Program-made: the position numbers and the translations under genes | Origin: RPQJ01 sp963754535 | GTDB lineage: Bacteria > Pseudomonadota > Gammaproteobacteria > Steroidobacterales > Steroidobacteraceae | Assembly: GCA_963754535.1 (NCBI GenBank) | Contig: CAVWGG010000014.1 | Coordinates: forward strand, 1-64,000 | DNA: 64,000 bases | Direction of reading: 5' to 3' | Shown: positions 43,472 to 53,579 of the stretch, in pieces | Layout: each line of letters begins with the position of its first letter | How positions within the stretch are numbered: the first letter of the stretch is position 1 | The notes under the pieces: generated by a model | What the model was told of the DNA's origin: nothing | Databases searched by the model: none | The model's input: the letters and a program-made list of their open reading frames with translations, nothing else

Positions 43472-44599
43472 TCACGCCCGCTCGAAGCAGGCCACCGTCT
43501 CGACGTGTTCCGTATACGGCATCAGGTTGAACACGCGGAGGCTCGTCAGGCGCAGCGCGCCGCGGGCTGTCAGTTGCTCCGTGTCGGCGAGAAACGATTC
43601 CAGCCCGCAGCTCACGTACACGAATCGCTCGGGCGGATCGGCGACCAGCTGCGCCACGAGTTCGCGATCCAGTCCCTTGCGCGGTGGATCCGCGATGACG
43701 ACGTCGGCGTCGAGTGCTGCGGTCGCCTTCGTTCCCGCGGGACCGGCGATCACCTCGATTCTTTCCTGCTCGGCCGGCGCCAGCGCATCGAGTCCGAGCG
43801 CGAGGCCCTGCAGTGACGGCGGGCTCACTTCATTCATGCGCAGGTGGCTGACGCGCGGCAGCACCGAAAGGCCGATCGCGCCGACGCCCGCATAGAACTC
43901 GGCCACGCGCGACCCGGTCGGCACCTGCTCGCGCACGTGCTCGACGATGCGCTGCGCGATGTCGAGATTGTTCTGGCCGAACGCGCCGGGCGGGTAATGC
44001 ACGGCTGTCCCTCCGAAGCGTTCGACGACGCTCGGCGGCCCGCACCAGTGCGTGAACTCGCGGCCCAGGATCGTGTTGGAGCGCTCGCATTGCGCGTTGA
44101 ACCACAGGCTGTGCAGTTCGTCGCCGAGCCGATCGCGAATCAACTCGAAGCACTCGGTGAACGGCTCGGCCGTCGGGCTGTTGCCGACGATCACGACCTG
44201 CGCGGTCTCCGAGCTGCGCTCCACCACGACCTGCAGGTAACGGGCGAGGCCGCGATGGACGGTCTCGGCGTACGGCGTGATCTCCGCATCGACGAGGGCG
44301 CGCCGCACCACGGCAGCAACGCGGTTGACCAGTGGGTGCTGGATGACGCAGTTCGGGATGTGCACCACCCGATGCGTGCCGAGTTCGAACATGCCGAGCT
44401 TGGGTGCGCCCAGCCGGCCACGAATGGCCAGGCGCGCGCGCATACGGAATCCCGTCATCGCGCCCGACACCACCGGAACATCCTGCAGGCCATGGGCGCG
44501 GGCCAGCGATTCCAGGGCTGAGCTTGCATCGGCAGCGATGCCCGGTTCACCGAAGCGCGGACAGCCAGGGCAGGGCGGACGGTGGGAACAGTTCAGCAT
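43472..44599 (-). CDS. TrmA/RlmD-like RNA uracil-C5 methyltransferase
   Basis: The 375-residue protein begins with a Cys cluster (NCSHRPPCPGCPRFG) that may bind an Fe-S centre. It has the methyltransferase region VAEFYAGVGAIGLSVLP, the DPPRKG motif and the catalytic-Cys region YVSCGLESF. The CGLES form differs from the usual SCNP of TrmA/RlmCD, so it is a divergent member. The ATG at 44599 lies 11 bases after the M19 gene stop; a GTG at 44623 would give an overlap. Confidence 0.78.
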   Translation of the reverse strand: MLNCSHRPPCPGCPRFGEPGIAADASSALESLARAHGLQDVPVVSGAMTGFRMRARLAIRGRLGAPKLGMFELGTHRVVHIPNCVIQHPLVNRVAAVVRRALVDAEITPYAETVHRGLARYLQVVVERSSETAQVVIVGNSPTAEPFTECFELIRDRLGDELHSLWFNAQCERSNTILGREFTHWCGPPSVVERFGGTAVHYPPGAFGQNNLDIAQRIVEHVREQVPTGSRVAEFYAGVGAIGLSVLPRVSHLRMNEVSPPSLQGLALGLDALAPAEQERIEVIAGPAGTKATAALDADVVIADPPRKGLDRELVAQLVADPPERFVYVSCGLESFLADTEQLTARGALRLTSLRVFNLMPYTEHVETVACFERA

Positions 44600-44610
44600 C
44601 GTCGCGGGCG

Positions 44611-45651
44611 TCAGGTGGTCCACGCCGCGCCGAACACGCGCAGCAGGTTGGTGCCCAGGATCTTCTCGACCCGGTCGTCCGAATGGCCGCGCAGGCTGAG
44701 CCGCTCCGCCAGTTGTTCGAAGCGCCGGGGCGTATTGAGGTCATGCGCGAACAGGTAGCCTTCCTCGGACTCCTGCGGTGCGGCGATGCCTGCTGCCTTG
44801 CGACGAGCGACGTTCGCCCTGAATGACCTGACGAAATCAGGCGTCAGCGCGATGGCTGAGAGCGTGCCATCCGTGCCGATCGAGACGTGTTCCTCGCCCG
44901 CGACGTTCACCGCGTGCTCGATGTGACGCACGACGTCGTCGGCGGTGGGCTGCCTGCCGCCCGCGAGGTACGGCATGACGTAGATGCCTGATACACCTCC
45001 CTTGTTCGCCACCGCACGCAGCTCGGCGTCGGTGCGATTGCGCGGGTGATCGGCAAGAGCGGCGCATCCTGTATGCGTAAAGGCGACGGGCCGGGCCGAC
45101 CGACGTATGGCGTCGGCAGCGGTGACGCGTCCGCAGTGGCTCAGGTCCACGAGGATGCCCAGCACGTTCATGCGCTCGACCGCTTCGTGCCCGACGTTGC
45201 TGAGTCCCGCATCGGACGGTTCCAGGCAACCGTCGCCGAGCCGGTTGCTCCGGTTGTAGGTCGGCTGGATCACGCGAATGCCGAGACGATGAAACGCCTC
45301 GAGCCGGTCGAGGTCGGTCTCGAAGCAAACGCCGTCCTGGAAGCCATACATCAGCCCGGTGCGCCCATTCGCCTTGGCCGCACGGATATCGCTCACTGAC
45401 CGCACGCGGTGCAAGGCTGCCGGGTAGCGGTCGACTTCGGCTTCCCAGCGCATGATCGACGCGACCGACTTCTGGTACGCCTCGTCGGGTGGCATGGCGC
45501 CCACTTCGCCGACCGTGAGGTGCAGGCACGTCATGCCCGACACCTTGATATCGTCGACCTCGCTGGGCGACAGCTCTGCGCCGTCCTCGGTGGCGTGGCC
45601 GCCCGGGCCGCCGAGACCGTCGATGACGATCGCGCGCGAATACATGCTCAT
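44611..45651 (-). CDS. Membrane dipeptidase-like (peptidase M19) protein lacking the first metal motif
   Basis: The 346-residue protein has M19 features: GIRVIQPTYNRSNRLGDGC, VDLSHCGRVTAADAI, FTHTGCAALADHPRNRTDAEL and SIGTDGTLSA. The canonical N-terminal His-x-Asp zinc pair is absent, replaced around residues 8-20 by IDGLGGPGGHATE. One metal of the usual pair may thus be missing. No signal peptide is seen. The ATG at 45651 overlaps the amidohydrolase stop (ATGA), so the two are co-translated. Confidence 0.8.
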   Translation of the reverse strand: MSMYSRAIVIDGLGGPGGHATEDGAELSPSEVDDIKVSGMTCLHLTVGEVGAMPPDEAYQKSVASIMRWEAEVDRYPAALHRVRSVSDIRAAKANGRTGLMYGFQDGVCFETDLDRLEAFHRLGIRVIQPTYNRSNRLGDGCLEPSDAGLSNVGHEAVERMNVLGILVDLSHCGRVTAADAIRRSARPVAFTHTGCAALADHPRNRTDAELRAVANKGGVSGIYVMPYLAGGRQPTADDVVRHIEHAVNVAGEEHVSIGTDGTLSAIALTPDFVRSFRANVARRKAAGIAAPQESEEGYLFAHDLNTPRRFEQLAERLSLRGHSDDRVEKILGTNLLRVFGAAWTT

Positions 45652-47741
45652 CGACCCGCCGCAGCCAGTGGCTGGATGCCGAGCGCGCGGCACAAGGCGT
45701 CGGGATCGAAGAGCGCCCCGTCCTTGATGACGAGGCGCAGGCGCCGCACGTCGCCGATGGCCCGGCTCGGGTCGCCGTCGACGAGGATCATGTCGGCCAG
45801 CTTGCCTGGCGCAATCGAGCCGAGCTCGCCGGCGCGCCCAGCGAGCCGGGCGGCGTCGAGCGTGGCGATCCGCAGCACCTCGGGTGCTGGTACGCCGGCC
45901 TCGACGTAGAGCTCGAGTTCGCGGGGGAGCATGAAACCCGGCAGCGCATCGGTGCCCGCAACGAAGGGCACACCCGCAGCGCGCACGGCCAGCAGCATGC
46001 GCTGCATCTGCGGCAGCGCCTCGCGATAGCGCGCGTCCTCACCTGCAGGAACCGGCAGGCCGCCTTCGAGCAGGCTGCGCCTGACGAGCGGAGGCATGCG
46101 ATCGGCCACGGCCGCAAGTCCTGCGCCGACCACGCCCGGGCGATCGGTGAAAAGGCTCTCGAACGCAGCCAGAGTCGGGTCCAGCGTCACGTGGCGCTGC
46201 TTCAGCAACTGCAGGAAGCTCTGCACGCGCGCCGACTGCGGATCGATGGTCGTCGCGTATTCGGCGACGGCCGTGAATCGTGCCGGCGTGCGGGTGTCCT
46301 GCACCTTGTCGAACAGGAAGTTCAGAAACAGCATGTTCATGTGCTGGATTTCGTCGTATCCAGCGAGCACGGCCTGTTCGGCCGTCATGAACGCCGGAAT
46401 GTGACCGCCGACCCGCATGCCTGCCTTGTGCGCCTCGTCCGTGATGGCCGGCACCAGCTTCGGGTCAATCGAGCTGTAGATCTTCACCAGCCCGAAGCCG
46501 GCAGCGCCCATGCCCCGCACGGCCTTGCGGGCTTCAGCCTCCGTGCTGACGAGTGTCTTGGTCGGCCCCTGGAAGGGGCCGCGTCCGTCGATGATGCCGG
46601 CAAAGACCACGCGCGGACCGAGTGCTTCGTTGGTGTCGAAGACGCGCAGTCGCGCGGGCTTGTCGGTTTCGGCGGCCATGTCACGAATGCTGGTGATGCC
46701 GGCAGCGAGGAACAGCGGCCCACCGTCGAGGTCCGGGTGCGTGTGCATGTCCCAGAGGCCGGGCAGTAGTGCGCGGCCTGCAGCGTCGATCCGCTCGGCA
46801 CCGGCAGGAATCGGCAGCGAACCGTCGGGACCGACGGCGACGATGCGCTGCTGCGCGAAGATGACGGTGGTGCCGGGACGCATCGTCATGCGCTCGGAAT
46901 CGAACAGGTTGGCGTGCTCGATCACGACGGGCCCGGCCGGCGCGCGCCGCAGCGTTCGCGCCTGCTCCGTGCGACGCCGTGCATCCTGCGCGTCCTGTTC
47001 GACGCGCATCGCCGCGAGCGCGTCCTGCCAGCCTTCGCGCACGATGGTCGAAAAGTCGTCGAAGGTCGCGAACAACTCGCCTTCCTCGTCGAGCCAGAGG
47101 CTTGCGGGTTGGAATCCCATGCCACTGATCGAATACAGGCCCACCAGGCGGGAAGCCGTGCCGTTGCCGACCTTCAGCTGCGACAGTTGCTGCAGTCTTG
47201 CTTCGCCCTGCGGCAGCAATGCCAGCTTGCCGCCCGGTGCGCCCCGCAGTGCGCTGGCGAGCACGCCGATTTCCTCCGGCGATCCGGACTGGCTGATATA
47301 GAACGCCGCGCCTGCGACGGGCTGGGAGCCGCTCTCGATCTTGTTCTTCCAGCTGGCGGCGCCGGCCTCGCGCGTGAAGCGTTCGGCCACTGGCCCTTTG
47401 AAATAGTCGTTACCGTCGGTCGCGATGGCCACGGGAATGCCCCGCGCATCGAGCCGGATCGTCGACGTGAGCGCAGGGCCGCGTCCGCGGTCGTTGAACG
47501 CGAAGCGGACGAGACGAGTGCCGTCCGCCTGCAGGCAGACCGTCTGGTAGCCCGCGCGATTGCCCATCATGTTCAGCGCGTAGTCGCGGCTCGATTTCGT
47601 CCCGGACGGGCAGGCGATGGGTTGTGGCGCCGCAATGGACGTCTGATCCACGATGGGGGAATCAGCCGCAAAGACAGGGCTCGCCGCAGACAGCGCCGTT
47701 GCGATGACTGCGATACTCAGCCCGTGAATTGCACGCGACAT
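45648..47741 (-). CDS. Secreted amidohydrolase with long N-terminal domain
   Basis: The 697-residue product has a signal peptide (cleavage near VFAADSP), an N-terminal region of about 270 residues with no family I recognise, and a C-terminal amidohydrolase domain. Metal-site motifs are WDMHTHPDLDG, the likely carbamylated Lys in GLVKIYSS, GGHIPAF, IQHMNML and AGTDALPGF. Relatives are periplasmic imidazolonepropionase-like or prolidase-like hydrolases. It may cleave a dipeptide or amide that the M19 neighbour then handles. Its start directly follows the small secreted gene (stop TAG adjacent to ATG). Confidence 0.85.
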   Translation of the reverse strand: MSRAIHGLSIAVIATALSAASPVFAADSPIVDQTSIAAPQPIACPSGTKSSRDYALNMMGNRAGYQTVCLQADGTRLVRFAFNDRGRGPALTSTIRLDARGIPVAIATDGNDYFKGPVAERFTREAGAASWKNKIESGSQPVAGAAFYISQSGSPEEIGVLASALRGAPGGKLALLPQGEARLQQLSQLKVGNGTASRLVGLYSISGMGFQPASLWLDEEGELFATFDDFSTIVREGWQDALAAMRVEQDAQDARRRTEQARTLRRAPAGPVVIEHANLFDSERMTMRPGTTVIFAQQRIVAVGPDGSLPIPAGAERIDAAGRALLPGLWDMHTHPDLDGGPLFLAAGITSIRDMAAETDKPARLRVFDTNEALGPRVVFAGIIDGRGPFQGPTKTLVSTEAEARKAVRGMGAAGFGLVKIYSSIDPKLVPAITDEAHKAGMRVGGHIPAFMTAEQAVLAGYDEIQHMNMLFLNFLFDKVQDTRTPARFTAVAEYATTIDPQSARVQSFLQLLKQRHVTLDPTLAAFESLFTDRPGVVGAGLAAVADRMPPLVRRSLLEGGLPVPAGEDARYREALPQMQRMLLAVRAAGVPFVAGTDALPGFMLPRELELYVEAGVPAPEVLRIATLDAARLAGRAGELGSIAPGKLADMILVDGDPSRAIGDVRRLRLVIKDGALFDPDALCRALGIQPLAAAGR

Positions 47742-48059
47742 CTAGTAAGCGCTGCCCCGCCAACCCGCCACGTTGAAGCTTTCGCCTGCGCCCACCCGGC
47801 GCACTCCCACGTTGCGATAGGTCAGCGGCAGTCCCGGTGAGCAGACTTGCGGCGCGCCCGGTGCCTCGATGAAGTAGGCGTTGCTGGCGCCGACGACCGT
47901 GCTGCCATCCATCAGGACCGTGCCGGCCGTGGCTTCGGCGGCGGCATCGGCCGCGTTGCCCACCCGGAAATACGTCTTCTTGGCCGCCAGGGCGGGGCCC
48001 GGCAATGCACAGGCGCAGGCCAGGAGGGCGGTGGTCAGGACGGCAAGCAGGCGGGGCAT
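47742..48059 (-). CDS. Small secreted protein, unknown family
   Basis: The 105-residue protein has a signal peptide (LLAVLTTALLACACA) and a mature domain of about 80 residues with one Cys (PQVCSPG) and the C-terminal sequence FNVAGWRGSAY. A possible lipobox (ACAC) is weak. It is the first gene of a three-gene minus-strand operon with the amidohydrolase and M19 protein, with zero spacing to the former. I do not recognise it. Confidence 0.65.
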   Translation of the reverse strand: MPRLLAVLTTALLACACALPGPALAAKKTYFRVGNAADAAAEATAGTVLMDGSTVVGASNAYFIEAPGAPQVCSPGLPLTYRNVGVRRVGAGESFNVAGWRGSAY

Positions 48060-48142
48060 GGCGGGATTCCAATTTGTTGTTTCACGGGAGCATAGTTACC
48101 GGGAGCCGGTCGCACAACGTTGATGGAGGGCAGGGGCAAGCC

Positions 48143-50188
48143 ATGCCGCAACGGCAAAACGTCGATGGATCGCAGCGAAGCGCGCCAATGGACTGGGTGA
48201 TGCGGCTGAAGCCGCTCGCCATCGTCCTGCTGTCGGTCGGCATCGCGACGCTGCTGCGCTGGCCGCTCGACAGCTATTGGTCGGGCCTGTTCCCGTTCAT
48301 GACGTTCTTCCCGGCCGTGCTCGTCGTCGCCATGTTTTGCGGCTGGCGCTACGGAATGCTCGCCGCGGTGCTGTCTTCGGTCGTGATCTTCCTGAGTCAC
48401 GAGCCGCGGTCCGACCTGCTGTTCCTGTCGAGCATCGGCATCTTCCTGCTCGCGAACGCCGTGACTGTCGGCCTGGCTGAAACTGCGCGCCGCGCACGGG
48501 CGCAGGCTGAAGCCGAGGCCGCTGCCGCGCACGAAAGCGAGCACCGCTTCAACGTCATGGCGGACAGCGTGCCGTTGATGATCTGGGTGCACGATGCGGC
48601 CGGCAATATCCTGTTCGTCAACCGGCGCTGGGAGCAGTTCTTCGGCATCACGCAGGAAGTCGCCCGCCGCGACGGATGGCAGGTCGTGCTGCATGAAGAA
48701 GACCGGGTTGCCTACAACGATTCGTTCCTCGAGGCGATGCAGGGCAAGCACGCATTCAACGCCACCGCGCGCGTGCGCAGGGCCGACGGCGAGTGGCGCT
48801 GGATTGAATCGCACGGTGTGCCTCGATTTGGCGCTAACGGTGACTTGCTGACGTTCGCGGGCACCAGCGACGACGTCACAGCACGCCGTGCGTTCGAGGC
48901 CGAGCGCGAGATGCTGCTCGAAAGTGAGCGCGTCGCGCGCACCGAAGCCGAAAACGCCACGCACGCGAAGGACGAATTCCTGGCCACGCTCTCGCACGAA
49001 CTGCGCACCCCGTTGTCCGTGATCGTGCTCTGGAGCCGGATCCTCGCGCGCAAGTACGGCGGAGCGGAGGATGACCTGCGCAAGGGGCTCGCGCTGATCA
49101 TCGACAACGGCATGGCGCTGTCGAAGCTGATCGGCGACCTGCTCGACATGAGCCGCATCGTGTCGGGTCGCGTCGCGCTCGATTCGCGTCCGCTCGACCT
49201 CGTCGAGCTCATCGGGCAGGCCGTGGCATCGCATCGTCCCGCGGCAGAGGCAAGGCGCATCGAGATCGGCCTCGGCATCGGGCAGGAGCCGTTGATCGTG
49301 AACGGCGATCCCACGCGCTTGCAGCAGGTGCTGTGGAACCTGCTCGCGAACGCAGTCAAGTTCGCGGGGGAAGGCGGCCACATCCGCGTGGCCGCGCACA
49401 GTGCTGGCCGCCGCGTCGAAATCAGCGTCACCGACGACGGCGAGGGCATCGCGCCTGACTTCCTGCCGCAGGTATTCAGCCGCTTCCGCCAGGCCGACAG
49501 TTCGAGCGCCCGGCGCCACGGCGGACTCGGTCTCGGCCTCGCGATCGTCAAGCAGCTGGTCGAGTTGCACGGCGGGCAGGTGCGTGCGGCGAGTGGCGGG
49601 CTCGGCCAGGGCGCCACGTTCACCGTCACGCTGCCGCTGCACGCCCACGAGCCGGCGCAGGATATCGACACGACCGGCGCGTGGCGGCGCCTCGACCCAG
49701 ACGGCCAGCTGTCACAGCGTCTCGACGGCAAGCGGGTGCTGGTGGTGGAAGACCAGCGGGACATGCTCGAATCGCTGCGGCAAATGCTCGAAGACCAGGG
49801 TGCTCACGTCGCCGCCGTGGCATCCGGGGCCGCAGCACTGGACCTGTTGCGTGCGGCCCCGCACGATTTCGACGTCCTCGTCAGCGACATCGGCATGCCG
49901 CACATGGACGGTTACGAATTCATTCGTCGCGTGCGCGGCGAGCTGAATCTCGGTCCGCAGCGCCTCGCCGCCGTTGCGATCACGGCCTATGCGCGAGACG
50001 AAGACCGCGCCCGCGCCTTGCTCGCGGGGTACCAGGCCCACATCGTCAAGCCCTACCAGGTGGGCCAGCTCCTGACGATGATCAATGAACTGCTCAACGC
50101 GCCGAGGGAAGCGGATCGAGCAGTTCGGTCACCAGCGCGTCCATCTGCGCAGCCGGGACATCCGCCACTGAATCGGCGGTTGCCGTGA
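48143..50188 (+). CDS. Hybrid sensor histidine kinase with DUF4118, PAS and receiver domains
   Basis: The 681-residue inner-membrane protein has four helices of DUF4118 type (residues about 22-112) and a PAS domain (about 132-250). A HisKA domain follows with the phosphorylated His near residue 285 (SHELRTPLS). The ATPase domain has NLLANAVKF, DDGEGIAPDF and GGLGLGLAIVK. A C-terminal receiver has Asp near residue 582 (VSDIGMPHMDG). It is KdpD-like at the membrane part. No partner regulator is adjacent. The last 95 bases overlap the convergent kmo gene, and the tail after LLNAPREAD looks like read-through sequence. Confidence 0.9.
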   Translation: MPQRQNVDGSQRSAPMDWVMRLKPLAIVLLSVGIATLLRWPLDSYWSGLFPFMTFFPAVLVVAMFCGWRYGMLAAVLSSVVIFLSHEPRSDLLFLSSIGIFLLANAVTVGLAETARRARAQAEAEAAAAHESEHRFNVMADSVPLMIWVHDAAGNILFVNRRWEQFFGITQEVARRDGWQVVLHEEDRVAYNDSFLEAMQGKHAFNATARVRRADGEWRWIESHGVPRFGANGDLLTFAGTSDDVTARRAFEAEREMLLESERVARTEAENATHAKDEFLATLSHELRTPLSVIVLWSRILARKYGGAEDDLRKGLALIIDNGMALSKLIGDLLDMSRIVSGRVALDSRPLDLVELIGQAVASHRPAAEARRIEIGLGIGQEPLIVNGDPTRLQQVLWNLLANAVKFAGEGGHIRVAAHSAGRRVEISVTDDGEGIAPDFLPQVFSRFRQADSSSARRHGGLGLGLAIVKQLVELHGGQVRAASGGLGQGATFTVTLPLHAHEPAQDIDTTGAWRRLDPDGQLSQRLDGKRVLVVEDQRDMLESLRQMLEDQGAHVAAVASGAAALDLLRAAPHDFDVLVSDIGMPHMDGYEFIRRVRGELNLGPQRLAAVAITAYARDEDRARALLAGYQAHIVKPYQVGQLLTMINELLNAPREADRAVRSPARPSAQPGHPPLNRRLP

Positions 50189-51459
50189 GGCGTGCCAGCA
50201 GGCCTGCCTGCACGCGCCCGCGTTCGAAGGCGACGCGATACGGAATCTCGTGGTGGAACATCACCATCGAATAGCGCGGAATGAAGCGCTCCGGGTGGCG
50301 GCGCTCGAGCTCGAAGCTCAGTTCCTTGCGCAGCATGAACTTGGGATCGCGCACCGTGTCCCGCATCTCCAGGAAATTCTCGAGGGCCATGGCGGCGATC
50401 GCATCGGTGTCGGGCTTGCGCAGCTGGAAGAACCGCTCGAACGCGGACTGCCAGTCGCCGGCTGAGCGCAGCAGCCGGTCGAGTTCGAAGCAGTCCTCGA
50501 AGCACGCGTTCATGCCCTGGCCGTGGAACGGCACGATGGCGTGCGCCGCATCGCCGAGCAGCACGGCCGCCTCGCCGGCGGACCACGCATCCGCGTGTAC
50601 CGTGCCCATGCGTCCGACGGGATGCTCGAGGAATTCGCGGGCGAGGCCCGGCATCAGCGGCACGACGTCGGGGAAGTGCTGCGCGAAGAACGCATCGACG
50701 GACTGGCGGCTGTCGAGCGCGGCGAAGCTTTCTGCGCCACCTTTCAGGGCGAGGAACAGCGTGACGGTGAAACTGCCGTCGATGTTCGGCAGCGCGATCA
50801 GCATGAAGCCGCCGCGCGGCCAGATGTGCAGCGAGTTGCGCTCGATGCGGTGCGAGCCGTCGGTCCCGGCCGGCAGCGTGAGTTCCTTGTAGCCGTGCTC
50901 GAGCATGTCTTCGACGACGCGCACGCCGAGCTGGCCGGTCATCGCCCGGCGCACGACCGAGCCCGCGCCGTCCGCGGCGATCAGCGGCGCGAGCGCCTGC
51001 GTGTACGTGTCGCCCGAGACTTCGTCGAGCAGGACGAGTTCGTCGCGCTCGAAATCGAGCGTGCGGGCCGCGTGCAGGAAGCGCGGTTCGATCCCGTACC
51101 GGCGCTGTGCATGATCGAGCAGGACGCGGTTCAGACCCGGTCGTGACACGGAGTAAATGACTTCGTGCGGTCGCTGGCCGTAGGGTGCAAACGTGAGCGT
51201 GCCGTCGGGGGCGTGCAGCGTGCGACCCCGCATCGGGATCAGCAGCGGTTCGACGTCCTCGAACACGCCGGCTTCACGCAACGCATGGATGCCGCGGTCC
51301 GCCAGGCGCCAGGTTGATCGAGCGGCCCGCATCCATGTCGACCTTGCGCAGGTCCGGGCGGCGTTCGAACACCTGCACCTGCCGGCCTTGCCGCGCCAGG
51401 TAGATCGCCATCAGCGCGCCGGACAGTCCGGCGCCCAGGATCGTGACGGGTCGCTTCAC
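50094..51459 (-). pseudogene. kmo: Kynurenine 3-monooxygenase gene with one extra base
   Basis: The first part (ATG at 51459) gives the FAD motif TILGAGLSGALMAIYLARQG and ends its homology at DAGRSINLA. The rest resumes in another frame as LADRGIHALREAG and runs to 50094 with VLLGDAAHAIVPFHGQGMN and a normal KMO C-terminus. One extra base at about 51304-51308 explains the break. The restored protein has about 454 residues, normal for KMO. It would hydroxylate kynurenine at C3. Intact neighbours kynU and nbaC argue for a sequencing error or a very recent loss. Confidence 0.88.
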
Positions 51460-52733
51460 CCGGCAAGTTCCGCGTGCAGCGCGTCCACGCAGCGCCAGAC
51501 GTCGTCGAAGCTGTTGTAGAACGGCGCCGGTGCGGCACGAATCACGTCCGGCTCGCGCCAGTCGGGCAGGATCGAGCGCCGTCGCAGGCCATCGAAAACG
51601 GCGCGTGCACGGTCACGCGTGAGGCCGACCAGGCGCAGCGACAACGCGGCGCCACGCGCTGCCGGTGCGGCTGGCGTGATGATCCCGACGCGGCCGGCGA
51701 GCCGCGCCTGGACGAGGCGCTCGAAGTATCCGGTCAGTGCCAGCGACTTCCGCCGCAATGCGGGCAGGCCGACCGCTGCAAAGTGCTCGAGCGACGCCGC
51801 GAGTGGCGCCATGGCGAGAATCGGCGGGTTGCTGAGCTGCCAGCCTTCCGCACCCGCCGTGGGCTTGAACTCGGGCGCCATCAGGAAGCGCGTCGACTTC
51901 TCGTGACCCCACCAGCCGGCGAAGCGCGGCAGCGATGCGTCCGTTGCGTGGCGCGCGTGGACGAACGCGCCTCCCACGGCGCCCGGGCCGCCATTCAGGT
52001 ATTTGTAGTTGCACCACACGGCGAAGTCGGCACCTGCGTCGTGCAGCGAGACCGGCACGTTGCCGATGGCATGCGCGAGGTCCCAGCCGACGACGCAGCC
52101 CGCTTTGCGGCCCGCAGCCGTGATCGCCTCGATGTCGAGCACCTGGCCCGTCAGGTACTGGATGCCCGGCAGCAGGATCGTCGCGATCCGTGCGCCTTCG
52201 CGCTCGATCGTCGCGACGATGTCTTCGGTTCGCAACAGGTCTTCACCGTCACGCGGCGCGATCTCCATCAGGTCCTGCGCCGGGTCGAGTCCGTGAAAGC
52301 GCACCTGCGATTCGACAGCGTGGCGATCCGACGGAAACGCCGAGCGCTCCATCAGGATTGCGCGGCGCGTGCCGGACGGCCGGTAGAAGCTCACGAGCAG
52401 CAGGTGCAGGTTGGCCGTGAGCGTATTCATCGCGATGACTTCGGTCGTGTCCGCACCGACCAGCGCGGCGAGCGCAGGCGCCAGTCGCTCGTGGTACGAC
52501 ATCCAGGGATGTCGGCCGGTGAAGTGGCCTTCGACGCCGAGTGAGCGCCAGTCGCGCATCACGTCCTCGACGTACTCCGCGGCGAGCACCGGTTGCGCGC
52601 CAAGCGAGTGACCGCACAGGTAGACGAGTTCGCGGCCGCTGCCGGCCTCGCGCGGCAGGATGAAGCGGTCGTGCCAGGCCGCAAGTGCGTCCCCGGCGTC
52701 GAGCGCATGCGCATGCTCCCGGTCGAGCCTCAT
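51456..52733 (-). CDS. kynU: Kynureninase
   Basis: The 425-residue PLP enzyme cleaves 3-hydroxykynurenine to 3-hydroxyanthranilate and alanine. It shows YLCGHSLGAQP, ERSAFPSDRHAVESQ, GWDLAHAIGN, the PLP Lys in VWCNYKYLNGGPG and FAGWWGHEKSTRF. Length and motifs match KynU. Its stop overlaps the kmo start (ATGA) and its start overlaps the cyclase gene, indicating tight coupling within the kynurenine operon. Confidence 0.95.
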   Translation of the reverse strand: MRLDREHAHALDAGDALAAWHDRFILPREAGSGRELVYLCGHSLGAQPVLAAEYVEDVMRDWRSLGVEGHFTGRHPWMSYHERLAPALAALVGADTTEVIAMNTLTANLHLLLVSFYRPSGTRRAILMERSAFPSDRHAVESQVRFHGLDPAQDLMEIAPRDGEDLLRTEDIVATIEREGARIATILLPGIQYLTGQVLDIEAITAAGRKAGCVVGWDLAHAIGNVPVSLHDAGADFAVWCNYKYLNGGPGAVGGAFVHARHATDASLPRFAGWWGHEKSTRFLMAPEFKPTAGAEGWQLSNPPILAMAPLAASLEHFAAVGLPALRRKSLALTGYFERLVQARLAGRVGIITPAAPAARGAALSLRLVGLTRDRARAVFDGLRRRSILPDWREPDVIRAAPAPFYNSFDDVWRCVDALHAELAG

Positions 52734-53575
52734 GTCGCGTCTCCAGGAATCGGCAGCAATGGATACAGCACGGGACGGCTCGGCGCCGCATCGGAGCCGA
52801 ATGCCGGTACTTGCAGGTCGAGCAGGTAAAGGCCGTCCGGCACCGAGTCCGGCACGTAGGCGAGTTCGGTGACGAGCGCGTGGCCGCGTGTTGCCTGCGC
52901 TGGATCCGCGGAGCCCAGGGGCAGGCCCCAGTATTCGCGATGAGCGGCCAGGCGACCGCCGTCGTCGGCGCGATCGAGGCTCGGCAAGTCGACGACGAGC
53001 GAGGTCACTCCGCGTTCGACCAGCCAGCGCATGGCTTCCGGCAGGAAGTACGGGACCGGGCTCGGCGATCCGGAATAGGCGCGGTGCCGCTTGTCCGCTG
53101 CATTAGGCAACGTGCGGATCACCACCGCCGTGCAGGGGGCATCGAGCCACGCCGAGGCGGCGGCTTCCAGGGCATGTCGACGGATCACGAGGTCATCGAC
53201 AGCGGCATGTCCGCCCGGTATGGCAGCCGCGTCCGCGCCGAACGACTCCGGCCGCACGGAGACGACCAGCGCAAAACAGGGCGCCACGGGCGTCAGGCTG
53301 GCAACCGTGACCGGACTGCGCGTGATGTGCCCGACGCATTCGGTGTGGGTGCCGTGGCAATGCGGGGCGAGCGAATGCACGGCGCAATTGCAGCTGGCGC
53401 CGTTCGCGACGCTGCCGGTGAAGCCGCCGATCCGCAGGGGCTCGCTCGAGGCCGGCGTCGCGACGAAGAAGCTCGGCTGCGCGCCATTGAACTCGAGCAC
53501 GATGGCGAGATCCGCCGGCGCAGTGAGGTCGGCGCGCCAACGCCGGCCGCCGGCAGTGAACTCCAGGCCGTTCAA
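52730..53575 (-). CDS. Cyclase-family protein, probable kynurenine formamidase
   Basis: The 281-residue protein belongs to the cyclase family, with the metal-site sequence HCHGTHTECVGH where many relatives have HGTHxD. Further motifs are AVVIRTLPNA and LVVDLPSLDRADD. Placement between nbaC and kynU points to hydrolysis of N-formylkynurenine, as for KynB, though it is longer than KynB (about 210 residues). The Asp-to-Glu change in the motif is conservative. Identity rests mostly on context. Confidence 0.72.
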   Translation of the reverse strand: MNGLEFTAGGRRWRADLTAPADLAIVLEFNGAQPSFFVATPASSEPLRIGGFTGSVANGASCNCAVHSLAPHCHGTHTECVGHITRSPVTVASLTPVAPCFALVVSVRPESFGADAAAIPGGHAAVDDLVIRRHALEAAASAWLDAPCTAVVIRTLPNAADKRHRAYSGSPSPVPYFLPEAMRWLVERGVTSLVVDLPSLDRADDGGRLAAHREYWGLPLGSADPAQATRGHALVTELAYVPDSVPDGLYLLDLQVPAFGSDAAPSRPVLYPLLPIPGDAT

Positions 53576-53579
53576 GCGG

